Origin: Salipiger abyssi
GTDB lineage: Bacteria > Pseudomonadota > Alphaproteobacteria > Rhodobacterales > Rhodobacteraceae
DNA: 64,000 nt
Direction of reading: 5' to 3'
Assembly (NCBI RefSeq): GCF_001975705.1
Contig: NZ_CP015089.1
Coordinates: 1-64,000 of the forward strand
In this document: positions 32,320 through 41,051 of the stretch, in pieces
Numbering within the stretch: the first letter of the stretch is position 1
Layout: the number at the start of each line of letters is the position of its first letter
Program-made: the position numbers and the translations under genes
Notes under the pieces: generated by a model
The model's input: the letters and a program-made list of their open reading frames with translations, nothing else
What the model was told of the DNA's origin: nothing
The model's database searches: none

Positions 32320-33957
32320 TCAGGCGCGGCTGTCCTTGCCCTCTTTCCAGTAGACATCGCCATAGGAATAGATCGACTCCGCCGCCCAGCTGTGCAGGTT
32401 GCCGAAGGTGCTCGCAAAAGCGGAATAGGTCGGGTTCTCGTAAAGCCAGACCATGGCGCAATCGTCGCAAAGCATCGCTGCCGCCTGCTTGTAAAGCGCC
32501 GCCCGTTCCGCACGATCCGGGGAGGCCGCCGCCTGCTCGAACAGCGCGTCGATCTCGTCGCTCCGATAGCCGATGCCGTTGGTGTAGGGCACGGGCCGGA
32601 TGTTGGAGGAGATATACTGGCGCTGCACCCCCATCGCCGGATCGGGGCCGGTGGTCAGGCTCTGGATATACATGCCGAACTCGCGTTTCACATAGACGGT
32701 TTCGGCCACGGTCGCCGCATCGAGCGCCTTGACCTCCACCTCGATGCCGACGCCGCGCAGCTGCTCCGCCACGATCTGTGCCGCCTTTACAAAGGCGTCG
32801 TTGGCACGGTTGACGATCACCGAGGTGGCAAATCGCGTGCCGCCCTCGTCGGGGTAGCCCGCCTCGTCGAGCAGCGCCTTCGCAGTCTCGACATCGTAAT
32901 CGTATTGCGTGGTATCGGGAGTATAGGCCCAGCCCAGCTCGGACGAGATCGGCCCGGTGGCGGGCTTGGCGAGGCCGAACACCGCCTTTTCGATGATGAA
33001 ATTGATATCCAGCGCGTGATCAATGGCCATCCGCACGCGCTTGTCATTGAACGGCGCGCTGTCGAGATTCATCATCAGCTCGGTGATCGAGCCCCAGGCC
33101 TCGTGCCCCTTCGAAGTAACGGTGATGTCGGGATTGCTCTCCAGTTCCGCGACCATCGAGGGCGGCAGATCGGCATAGGTCACATAGTCGACCTCGCCCG
33201 CTTCGAGCGCCCGGATGCGGGCCGATGCTTCGGGAATGAAGCGGGTGATGATCCGGTCGACATAGGGCTGATCGTCGAGGAAATAGTCTTCGTTGCGCTC
33301 CAGAATGATCTGCTGTCCGCGCTGCCAATCGACGAATTTGAACGGGCCGGTGCCGATAGGCGCGAGGTTCGCCGGGTTCTCCATCGGGTCGCCCTCGCCG
33401 TAGATATGGCGCGCCTGGATGAAGCCCTGCCCGGCGATGAAGGTCATGATCACGTCGTTGGGCGCGCTCAGCCGGAACACCACGGTGGTGGCGTCGGGCG
33501 TCTCGATCGCCTCGACATAGTCGGCCAGCCCCTTGCCCACGTTGTGGAACTTGAAGAGCAGCTCCTCGAAGGAGAATTTCACGTCATCCGAGGTAAAGTC
33601 CTTGCCGTCATGCCAGTTCACCCCTTCGTGGAGGTTGAAGGTAAAGGTCAGCCCGTCGTCTGAGACGGTCCAGTCCTTCGCCAGATCGGGCTTCGGCGAC
33701 AGGTCGCTCCTGAGCCCGACCAGCTTGCTGAAGACCGGGTTCGAGATCAGCTTGATCGAGATATCCGTCGCGATGTTCTGATTGAGGTGCCGCGGTTCGA
33801 CACCCGCCCCGACGACAAAGACACCGCCATATTTCGGCCCGTCAGTGGCAGCGCGGACGGCACCCGGCAGCGCCATGACGGACAAACCGGCGGCAGCGGT
33901 GCTTAGAAAACCGCGCCGGCTCAGCGTGGTTGCGTTTCCTTTGGCAGAACGTGTCAT
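32320..33957 (-). CDS. Dipeptide/oligopeptide-type ABC transporter substrate-binding protein
   Basis: The 545-aa product is a DppA/OppA-family (SBP_bac_5) protein: YGGVFVVGAGVEPRHLNQNI; LVGLRSDLSPKPDLAKDWTV; FTFNLHEGVNWHDGKDFTSD. A twin-arginine signal (LSRRGFLSTAAAGLSVMALP) suggests Tat export. Its permease and ATPase genes lie 2 kb away on the other strand, starting from the same divergent promoter region. Its position between an LLM monooxygenase and a flavin reductase recalls the EDTA operon of Chelativorans, where such a system imports the monooxygenase substrate. ATG at 33955-33957 is chosen because the signal peptide starts there. Confidence 0.92.
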   Translation of the reverse strand: MTRSAKGNATTLSRRGFLSTAAAGLSVMALPGAVRAATDGPKYGGVFVVGAGVEPRHLNQNIATDISIKLISNPVFSKLVGLRSDLSPKPDLAKDWTVSDDGLTFTFNLHEGVNWHDGKDFTSDDVKFSFEELLFKFHNVGKGLADYVEAIETPDATTVVFRLSAPNDVIMTFIAGQGFIQARHIYGEGDPMENPANLAPIGTGPFKFVDWQRGQQIILERNEDYFLDDQPYVDRIITRFIPEASARIRALEAGEVDYVTYADLPPSMVAELESNPDITVTSKGHEAWGSITELMMNLDSAPFNDKRVRMAIDHALDINFIIEKAVFGLAKPATGPISSELGWAYTPDTTQYDYDVETAKALLDEAGYPDEGGTRFATSVIVNRANDAFVKAAQIVAEQLRGVGIEVEVKALDAATVAETVYVKREFGMYIQSLTTGPDPAMGVQRQYISSNIRPVPYTNGIGYRSDEIDALFEQAAASPDRAERAALYKQAAAMLCDDCAMVWLYENPTYSAFASTFGNLHSWAAESIYSYGDVYWKEGKDSRA

Positions 33958-34076
33958 GTTTTCCCTATCCCTGTTGCTGGACTGATTGCTGCGGGCGATC
34001 ACCCCCATGCCCCGTCATTGATGCGGGGAGATCTCCGGCACCGCGCGAGGTGGCGCCAGAGTCGTTCCAATGCGGC

Positions 34077-35438
34077 TCAGACGGTTTCCACCGGCGCCGC
34101 GGCCTTGGCTGCCGGATGCGCCGGGCGCGGCAGCCCGAGATTCTCGCGCAGCGTCTTGCCCTCATAGGCGGTGCGGAACAGGCCCCGCCGTTGCAGCTCC
34201 GGCACGACCAGGTCGAAGAAATCGTAGAGCCCGTCGGGGAACCACGGCGCCATGATGTTGAACCCGTCGCACACCCCGGCCCGGAACCAGCTCTCCATCG
34301 TGTCGGCGATGCTCTCCGGCGTGCCGCAGAGCTGCATGTGCCCGGCGGCACCGGTCACCCGCATGTAAAGCTCGCGGATCGAGAGGTTGTTCTCGCGGGC
34401 CATGCGGATCAGCGGCTCACGGTGGCTCTTGACGCCGTCGAGCTCCGGCAGATCGTCGGGCAGCGGGCCGTCGAGATCGTATTGCGACAGATCGCCGAAG
34501 GTGCGCGCCAGCATCGCCAGCCCGACTTTGGGGTGGATCAGTTCCTGTACGCGGCGATATTTGGCTTCGGCCTCTTCCATCGTCTTGCCGACCACCGGCA
34601 TGATGCCCGGCATGACCAGCGCCGAAGACCGCGCGCGCCCGTATTTGGCAAAGCGCCCCTTGACGCTTTCATAGAACTGGCCGGCGCCCTCGGGGTCGCG
34701 CTTGGCGGTGTAGATCAGATCGGCGGTGCGGGCGGCAAGCTCCTGCCCCGGCTCGGAGGAACCCGCCTGCGCGATCACCGGGTATCCTTGCGGCGGACGC
34801 GCCAGATTGAGCGGGCCCTTGACCTTGAAGTGTTCGCCCTTGTGGTCGAGCACATGCATCTTCGCCGGGTCGAAATATCGCCCGCCGTCCTTGTCCCTGA
34901 TGAAAGCGTCATCTTCCCAGCTGTCCCAGAGCCCGCGCACCACATCGACGAATTCCTCGGCACGGCCATATCGGGCGCCGTGCTCCATATGCTTGTCGCG
35001 CGAGAAATTCAGTGCCTCCGCCTCGCTCCACGAGGTCACCACGTTCCAGCCGATGCGACCGCCCGAGATATGGTCGAGCGAGGCGAACTTGCGCGCGATG
35101 TGGAAGGGCTCGTTATAGGTGGTCGAGGCGGTGGCGATAAAGCCCAGCCGGTCGGTCACCCCGGAGAGCGCGCCCAGAAGCGTCAGCGGCTCGAACTGAT
35201 CGATGCGGCCGCTATAGCTGAGCGCGTCATTGTCCTTGGCCGCCGTCCGCACGGCGATGCCGTCGGCGAGAAACATGAAGTGGATACAGGCCGCCTCGGC
35301 CGCCTTTGCCATCTCCTTCCAGAGTGCGATGTCCATGCCCGCCGCGGCATTGGCCTCGGGAAGGCGCCAACCGGCGGGATGGGTCCCGTTGGAAACCAGG
35401 CTGAGCCCCAGCTTGAGTTGTCCGGTAGTGTCTTTCAT
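34077..35438 (-). CDS. LLM-class flavin-dependent monooxygenase (NtaA/SnaA/DszA family), copy 1
   Basis: The 453-aa product is a TIM-barrel monooxygenase that uses FMNH2 from a separate reductase. Family blocks visible are MAKAAEAACIHFMFLADGIA, FEPLTLLGALSGVTDRLGFI, ARKFASLDHISGGRIGWNVV, GYPVIAQAGSSEPGQELAAR and NIMAPWFPDGLYDFFDLVVP followed by LQRRGLFR. Characterised relatives attack NTA, EDTA, dibenzothiophene sulfone and, in Arthrobacter, pyridine. The substrate here is unknown. It is first in a unit with the binding protein and flavin reductase and resembles copy 2 at 41048. Confidence 0.88.
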   Translation of the reverse strand: MKDTTGQLKLGLSLVSNGTHPAGWRLPEANAAAGMDIALWKEMAKAAEAACIHFMFLADGIAVRTAAKDNDALSYSGRIDQFEPLTLLGALSGVTDRLGFIATASTTYNEPFHIARKFASLDHISGGRIGWNVVTSWSEAEALNFSRDKHMEHGARYGRAEEFVDVVRGLWDSWEDDAFIRDKDGGRYFDPAKMHVLDHKGEHFKVKGPLNLARPPQGYPVIAQAGSSEPGQELAARTADLIYTAKRDPEGAGQFYESVKGRFAKYGRARSSALVMPGIMPVVGKTMEEAEAKYRRVQELIHPKVGLAMLARTFGDLSQYDLDGPLPDDLPELDGVKSHREPLIRMARENNLSIRELYMRVTGAAGHMQLCGTPESIADTMESWFRAGVCDGFNIMAPWFPDGLYDFFDLVVPELQRRGLFRTAYEGKTLRENLGLPRPAHPAAKAAAPVETV

Positions 35439-35778
35439 GCCTTACGTCCTTGTCCTCTTAAGTAGACCGGCAACGCCGCCGGATCGCTCTCGCAGTCAAT
35501 CGCAAGCGGGCAAAACGCGCCCCTGTCCTGTTCACCGTAGGAACCGCAAAATGCACTGGTCAATCATGCGACCATAATTTAATTCTACAATTAATTAATT
35601 GCATCTGATATACCTTTTTCACCGGCCGGCGCTGTTTTTTTAAGCAGACAATGAATTACCGCCCGCGTTCCGGGCTGCGGGACGTTGCCGCGGTGCGGGA
35701 CAGGTTCGATGGCTGAGGTCGGGCGCCCGGCACGCAACGGATCCGGGCCGGAACAAGACGATCACAGGGAGACTGAAC
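35439..35778. promoter_or_regulatory. Divergent control region with AT-rich operator-like site 3
   Basis: This 340-bp gap feeds the LLM-binding protein-reductase unit (minus) and the Dpp-type permease operon (plus). It contains a perfect 14-bp palindrome CAATTAATTAATTG (35588-35601) next to ATAATTTAATT (35574-35584). GGGA at about 35767-35770 precedes the TTG start at 35779. No open frame with coding features lies in the gap. Confidence 0.6.
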
Positions 35779-36819
35779 TTGCCAACCGACGTTACCGTGG
35801 ATGCCGGCACAGGCGAGCCGACCAGGCCCGCGCGCCCGCGCAGTGAAAGCCTTGCCTCTCTCCGATACATCGCGCTGAAGCTGCTCAGCGCGATCCCGAT
35901 GGTTCTGGGGGTCATCACCGTCAACTTCATCCTCATCCACCTCGCCCCCGGCGATCCGGTCAGCATTCTGGTGGGTGAGACCGAGCCGACCCCGGAACAG
36001 CTCGCGGCGCTCTATGCCAAGATGGGGCTCGATCAGCCGCTGTGGAAACAGTATCTCGACTACATCTGGGGCGTGATGCAGGGCGATCTGGGCTATTCCT
36101 ATGTGCTTCAGCGCGACGTGGTCGGGCTCATCGTCGACCGGATCCCGGCAACGCTCACGCTGATGCTGACCTCCCTCATCGTCTTCACCATCCTCGGGGT
36201 GGCGCTCGCCGTCTTCGTCGCGCGCAAGCCGAAGTCGACGGCAGATCAGGCGGGGTCGCTGCTGGCGGTGCTGGGCTATTCGATCCCGGCCTTCTGGCTG
36301 GCGCAGATCATCCTGCTGATCTTTGCGCTGGAGCTGCGCTGGTTCCCGACCAATGGCATGACCAACAGCCGCTACATGTACGAAGGCTGGGACTATTTCG
36401 TCGATCTGCTGCACCACCTCATCCTGCCCGCCTTCGTGCTGGGCATGCGCTATCTGGCGATCAATTTCCGCTATGCCCGCGCCGCCATGCGCGACGCGCT
36501 CTCGCAGGACTATATCACCGCCGCCCGCGCCAAGGGGCTGGGCGAGCGCCGCGTGCTGTTCCACGCCTACCGAAACGGCATCCTGCCGGTGATCACGGTG
36601 TTCGGGCTGAACATGACCGACATCCTCGCCGGCTCGGTCCTGACCGAGATCGTCTTCGGCTGGCCGGGGCTCGGGCGGCTCATGTACGACGCCATGTATG
36701 CCCGAGACTACCCGCTGCTGATGGGGGTCTTCGTCTTCGTGTCGATCGGCATCATCGTGACGAACCTCATCATCGACATCGTCTATTCCTTCTTCGATCC
36801 GCGCGTGAGGCAGCAATGA
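35779..36819 (+). CDS. Dipeptide-type ABC transporter permease (DppB/GsiC-like)
   Basis: The 346-aa product has six membrane segments and DppB landmarks: VITVNFILIHLAPGDPVSIL, then MGLDQPLWKQYLDYIWGVMQ and GDLGYSYVLQRDVVGLIVDR, with the EAA loop in QDYITAARAKGLGERRVLF. The start is TTG at 35779-35781, supported by CAGGGA upstream; an N-terminal cytoplasmic extension of about 30 residues precedes the first helix. It overlaps the next permease by 4 nt (ATGA). Confidence 0.9.
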   Translation: MPTDVTVDAGTGEPTRPARPRSESLASLRYIALKLLSAIPMVLGVITVNFILIHLAPGDPVSILVGETEPTPEQLAALYAKMGLDQPLWKQYLDYIWGVMQGDLGYSYVLQRDVVGLIVDRIPATLTLMLTSLIVFTILGVALAVFVARKPKSTADQAGSLLAVLGYSIPAFWLAQIILLIFALELRWFPTNGMTNSRYMYEGWDYFVDLLHHLILPAFVLGMRYLAINFRYARAAMRDALSQDYITAARAKGLGERRVLFHAYRNGILPVITVFGLNMTDILAGSVLTEIVFGWPGLGRLMYDAMYARDYPLLMGVFVFVSIGIIVTNLIIDIVYSFFDPRVRQQ

Positions 36820-37685
36820 CCATGACCCATTCCGCCGCGAAACCCGCACGGCGCAGGGCGCGCCCCGGTCTCGGCAGGCTCCGGCTCGACGCCTCTTCGG
36901 GAACCGCCGTCGCGATCCTGATCGGCATGGTGCTCTTCGCCTTCCTCGTGCCGCTGCTGCTCGGGCCACCCAATGCAATGGGGGATCTCTCCTTCGGCAC
37001 TCCGTCTCTGGCGCATCCCATGGGCACCGACGATCTTGGCCGCGACGTGTTCACCCGCTTTGCCTACGGCGCTCGCAGCTCGCTCTCGGTGGGCATTCTC
37101 GCGGCACTGACCGCCAGTATCATCGGGATCTCGGTCGGCGCCGTCGCGGGCTATTCCCGCGGCATCGTCGACATCGTGCTGATGCGCCTCTCCGAGCTGT
37201 TCCAGGTGATCCCGCGCTTTTTCCTCGCGCTGCTGGTGATCGCGATCTTCGGTTCCAACATCCTATTCATCATCCTCACCATCGGCCTGCTCGGCTGGCC
37301 CGAAGTGGCGCGGATCACCCGGGGCGAATTCCTCACCCTGCGCGAACGCGAATACGTGATGGCGGCGCAGACCATCGGCCAGAGCAAGCGCAAGATCATC
37401 TTTTCCGAGATCCTGCCGAACGCCATGCCGCCGCTTATCGTCGCGATGACGATGCAGGTCTCTTCGGCGATCCTGCTGGAGGCGGGTCTCAGCTTTCTCG
37501 GCCTCGGCGACCCGTCGAATCCAAGCTGGGGGCTGATGCTGAACGAGGCGCAGCAGTTTCTCACCCGTGCCTGGTGGATGGCGGTGTTTCCCGGTCTCGG
37601 GATCGTCGCCACCGTCGCCGCGCTGAACGTCTTCGGCGACCACCTGACCGACATTCTCAACCCGCGCCTGAAAGGAGGCCGCTGA
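36816..37685 (+). CDS. Dipeptide-type ABC transporter permease (DppC-like)
   Basis: The 289-aa product has the DppC pattern: first helix GTAVAILIGMVLFAFLVPLL, then FGTPSLAHPMGTDDLGRDVF, and the EAA loop EREYVMAAQTIGQSKRKIIF. The C terminus has ILLEAGLSFLGLGDPSNPSW. Start in the ATGA overlap at 36816. Its stop overlaps the ATPase start (TGATG). It is the heterodimer partner of the preceding permease. Confidence 0.92.
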   Translation: MTMTHSAAKPARRRARPGLGRLRLDASSGTAVAILIGMVLFAFLVPLLLGPPNAMGDLSFGTPSLAHPMGTDDLGRDVFTRFAYGARSSLSVGILAALTASIIGISVGAVAGYSRGIVDIVLMRLSELFQVIPRFFLALLVIAIFGSNILFIILTIGLLGWPEVARITRGEFLTLREREYVMAAQTIGQSKRKIIFSEILPNAMPPLIVAMTMQVSSAILLEAGLSFLGLGDPSNPSWGLMLNEAQQFLTRAWWMAVFPGLGIVATVAALNVFGDHLTDILNPRLKGGR

Positions 37686-38674
37686 TGCCCAGGGACATCT
37701 CCCAGACCGGCCCGATCCTCGAGGTCGAGGGGCTGCACACCATCCTGCGCACCTCCGAAGGCATCGTTCGCGCGGTCACCGATGTGTCAATCACCGTGGG
37801 GCGTGGCGAGATCGTCGGCATCGTGGGCGAATCCGGCTGCGGCAAATCCATGACCGCGATGTCGATCATGGGGCTCGTGCCGACACCGCCCGGCGACATC
37901 ACCGAGGGGCGCATCCTGCTCGACGGCAGCGAACTGCGCGGCCTTGGCCAAAGCGCCTTTCAGAAGGTGCGCGGACGCCGGATCGCGATGATCTTCCAGG
38001 ATCCGATGACGTACCTGAACCCGGTGCTGACCATCGGCACCCAGATCGACGAGATGCTGCGCCAGCACATGGATCTAGATCGCGCCGGGCGCGCGCGGCG
38101 GGTGATCGAGCTGCTGCGCCGGGTCAGGATTCCCGATCCCGAGCGGGTCGCCGCGGCCTATCCGCACCAGCTTTCGGGCGGCATGCGCCAGCGTGTGCTG
38201 ATCGCCACGGCGATCTCCTGCGATCCCGAGCTGATCATCGCCGACGAGCCGACCACCGCGCTCGACGTCACGGTGCAGGCGCAGGTTCTGGAGCTGCTCA
38301 AGGAGATCATCCGCGACATGGACTCCTCGCTGATCCTCATTACCCACGATCTCGGCGTCGTGGCCGAGACCTGCGACCGGGTCTATGTGATGTATGCGGG
38401 CCGGGTGATCGAGGAGGCGCCGATGCAACGGCTCTTCGAGCAGCCCGGCCACCCCTATACACAGGGGCTGCTGGCCTCGATCCTGCGCGCCGACCAGCCG
38501 GTCGAGGAGCTTTACGCGCTCGACGGCACCGTGCCGAACCTGACCGCGCCGCCAAAGGGCTGCGCCTTCTGCGACCGCTGCGCGGTGGTCATGGACATCT
38601 GCCATTCCGAGCTTCCGCCACGGGCCGCGACCGGCCCGCGCGCCTTTGCCGCCTGCTGGAGGATCCCGCAATGA
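37685..38674 (+). CDS. Dipeptide-type ABC transporter ATP-binding protein (DppD-like)
   Basis: The 329-aa product has Walker [11 protein letters not shown]-loop [12 protein letters not shown], signature LSGGMRQR, Walker [14 protein letters not shown] and the C-terminal oligopeptide-transporter Cys motif ([14 protein letters not shown]) that binds an iron-sulfur cluster in relatives. The last residue of Walker A is Met where Ser/Thr-Thr is common, as in many DppD proteins. It overlaps the next ATPase gene by 4 nt. Confidence 0.92.
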   Translation: MPRDISQTGPILEVEGLHTILRTSEGIVRAVTDVSITVGRGEIVGIVGESGCGKSMTAMSIMGLVPTPPGDITEGRILLDGSELRGLGQSAFQKVRGRRIAMIFQDPMTYLNPVLTIGTQIDEMLRQHMDLDRAGRARRVIELLRRVRIPDPERVAAAYPHQLSGGMRQRVLIATAISCDPELIIADEPTTALDVTVQAQVLELLKEIIRDMDSSLILITHDLGVVAETCDRVYVMYAGRVIEEAPMQRLFEQPGHPYTQGLLASILRADQPVEELYALDGTVPNLTAPPKGCAFCDRCAVVMDICHSELPPRAATGPRAFAACWRIPQ

Positions 38675-39672
38675 CCCATCCCCCCCTTCTGACGCTGGAC
38701 GGCGTGTCGAAAACCTATCCCGGCGGCGGGCTGATCTCGCGCCGCCCGCCGGTGCAGGCGGTCAAGGAGGTGAGCTTCGACATCGCGCCCGGCGAGACCC
38801 TGGCTCTGGTCGGCGAATCCGGCTGCGGCAAGTCCACCATCGGGCGGATGATCCTGTCGCTGACCGAGATCACCGAGGGCCGCATCACCTTTGCCGGCAA
38901 GAACCTGATCAACCATTCGGACCGCGAAAAGCAGGAGCTGAAGAAGCGGCTACAGATGATCTTCCAGGATCCCTTCGGCTCGCTCAACCCGCGCAAGACG
39001 ATCCGTTCGATCCTCAGCCAGCCCTTCCTCGTGGCAGGCATCGAGGACTGGGAACCGCGGGTTCTGGAGCTTTTGCGCGTGGTCGGCATGACCCCGCCCG
39101 AGCGTTTTCTGGATCGCATGCCGCACGAGTTCTCGGGCGGGCAGAAGCAGCGCATCGCCATCGCCCGCGCCTTTGCGCTGGGGCCCGAACTGATCGTGGC
39201 GGATGAATGCGTCTCGGCGCTGGACGTGTCGGTGCGCGCGCAGATCCTCAAGCTGATGCGCCGGCTCCAGATCGAGACCGGGGTGTCGTATCTGTTCATC
39301 AGCCACGATCTGGGTGTGGTGCGGTCCATGGCGCAGCGGGTGGCGGTGATGTATCTCGGTCGCATCGTCGAGATCGGCCGGGTCGACGACATCTTCGCGC
39401 GCCCGGCGCACCCCTACACGCAGGCGCTGCTGGCGGCCTCACCGTTGCCCGACCCGAAACGCGCGCATCTCGACGGGCGGCTGCTGCTCGAAGGCGATCT
39501 GCCCTCGCCCAGCAACCCGCCAAGCGGCTGCCGCTTTCACACCCGCTGCCGTTTTGCCCGGCCCGATTGCGCACGAACCGAGCCCGCGTTACACACCCAT
39601 GCCGTGCCTCAACTGGTGGCCTGCCACTATGCGGATGCGCTCGGCACCCCGGAACCGGAGCACACGCATTGA
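38671..39672 (+). CDS. Dipeptide-type ABC transporter ATP-binding protein (DppF-like)
   Basis: The 333-aa product has Walker [11 protein letters not shown]-loop IFQDPFGSLNPRKT, signature FSGGQKQR, Walker B ELIVADECVSALD and the C-terminal Cys motif (CRFHTRCRFARPDC). It completes the two-ATPase importer with the binding protein at 32320. The Cys in Walker B (ADEC instead of ADEP) is a common DppF variant. It overlaps the MFS gene as TTGA. Confidence 0.92.
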   Translation: MTHPPLLTLDGVSKTYPGGGLISRRPPVQAVKEVSFDIAPGETLALVGESGCGKSTIGRMILSLTEITEGRITFAGKNLINHSDREKQELKKRLQMIFQDPFGSLNPRKTIRSILSQPFLVAGIEDWEPRVLELLRVVGMTPPERFLDRMPHEFSGGQKQRIAIARAFALGPELIVADECVSALDVSVRAQILKLMRRLQIETGVSYLFISHDLGVVRSMAQRVAVMYLGRIVEIGRVDDIFARPAHPYTQALLAASPLPDPKRAHLDGRLLLEGDLPSPSNPPSGCRFHTRCRFARPDCARTEPALHTHAVPQLVACHYADALGTPEPEHTH

Positions 39673-41051
39673 GCACGACCGATGCCGGCGCCGACAACGC
39701 GCCGGCCTCCCCCAGCACCGCGACACTGTTTGCCGCCGTGGTGCCGCCTCTCTTTATCGGCATGATCGACCAGACGATTGTCGCCACCGCCCTGCCCGAT
39801 ATCGCCCGCGATCTGGGTGGGTTCGGCACGGTGGGAATGCTGATCACCGCCTATCTTGCCGCCACCGCGATCTCGGCCCCGGTTTACGGGCGCCTGGGCG
39901 ATGCGCTCGGGCGGCGCAAGCTCATGTCCATCGCCATCGTCGTAACCATGCTCGGCAGCCTGCTCTGCGCGATTGCGCCGAATTTCGGCACGCTCGTCGC
40001 TGCGCGAGTCATGCAGGGGTTCGGCGGCGGCGGGCTGATTTCGCTGGCGCAGGCACTGCTCGGACAATATGTCGGGCCGCGCCGCCGGGCCCGCTATCAG
40101 GGCTATCTCGCCGGGATCGCCATTGTCGCCTCCACCTTCGGCCCGGTGGTCGGCGGCTTCGTGACCGGGCATCTGGGCTGGCGCTGGATCTTTGCGCTGA
40201 ACGTGCCGCTGACGCTGCTCGCGCTGCTGCTGATCCAAAGGCTGCCGCCACGCCGCACTCCCAAACACGCCATGGTCTTCGACTGGGCGGGCCTCGCGCT
40301 TTTCGCGGCGCTCACGGTTCTGATCATCGCAGGCTTCGACAGCCTCAAGACCGGCACCGCCGCCCCGGCGCTGCTGGCCTGCGCGGTGATCGTGCTGGGG
40401 CTGCTGGTCTGGCGCGAACGCCGCGCGACGCATCCGCTCTTTCCCGGCGACCTGCTGGCGAACCGCAGCATTTCGCTCTCGGCACTGCTGGCGATGTGCC
40501 ACGGCGCGCTCTATGTGGCGCTGCTGAGCTTCATTCCGATCTATTTCGCCGTTGCCCGCGACCGTGCCGCCGACGAGATCGGCCTGCTGATGCTGCCCAT
40601 CACAGTGGGCATCGGCACTGGCGCTTTTGTCACCGGCCGGCTGATGAGCCGTAGCGGACGCACAACGCTCTATCCGGTGACCGGGCTGATCTGTGCCGCC
40701 GGTCTGCTGCTGTTCCTGTCGCGCAACCTGAGCGAGCTGCCCGATCTGGGGATCTCGCTCGTTTTCATGCTGGTCTCGGCCTGTCTCGGCTCGATCATGG
40801 GCGTGGTGCAGATCACCGTGCAGATGGAGGCGGGCGTCCCCCGGCTCGGCATCGCCACCTCCTCGGTCTCGCTCTCCCGCTCCTTCGGCGCGGTGGCGGG
40901 CACGGCAGTGGCGGGGGTGATCGTGGGGGCCGGGCTCGCGGGCGCGGCCCCCGATCCCGACCGTGTCTTCGGCACGATCTTTCTGGGCGGGGCAGGGTTT
41001 GCCCTGCTGGCCTCGGGTGTCGCCGCCGCGATCCCGCGGCGGCAGCTTTAG
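39669..41051 (+). CDS. MFS drug/proton antiporter-type transporter (DHA2-like)
   Basis: The 460-aa product has the DHA2-type profile with 12-14 membrane helices: VVPPLFIGMIDQTIVATALP, then the motif-A loop YGRLGDALGRRKLMSIAIVV and motif C-like GIAIVASTFGPVVGGFVTGH. It starts with TTG at 39669-39671 overlapping the stop of the DppF-like gene. It may export a toxic intermediate or an unused substrate of the pyridine island, which is inference from its operon. Its end overlaps the convergent LLM gene by 4 bp. Confidence 0.88.
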   Translation: MSTTDAGADNAPASPSTATLFAAVVPPLFIGMIDQTIVATALPDIARDLGGFGTVGMLITAYLAATAISAPVYGRLGDALGRRKLMSIAIVVTMLGSLLCAIAPNFGTLVAARVMQGFGGGGLISLAQALLGQYVGPRRRARYQGYLAGIAIVASTFGPVVGGFVTGHLGWRWIFALNVPLTLLALLLIQRLPPRRTPKHAMVFDWAGLALFAALTVLIIAGFDSLKTGTAAPALLACAVIVLGLLVWRERRATHPLFPGDLLANRSISLSALLAMCHGALYVALLSFIPIYFAVARDRAADEIGLLMLPITVGIGTGAFVTGRLMSRSGRTTLYPVTGLICAAGLLLFLSRNLSELPDLGISLVFMLVSACLGSIMGVVQITVQMEAGVPRLGIATSSVSLSRSFGAVAGTAVAGVIVGAGLAGAAPDPDRVFGTIFLGGAGFALLASGVAAAIPRRQL

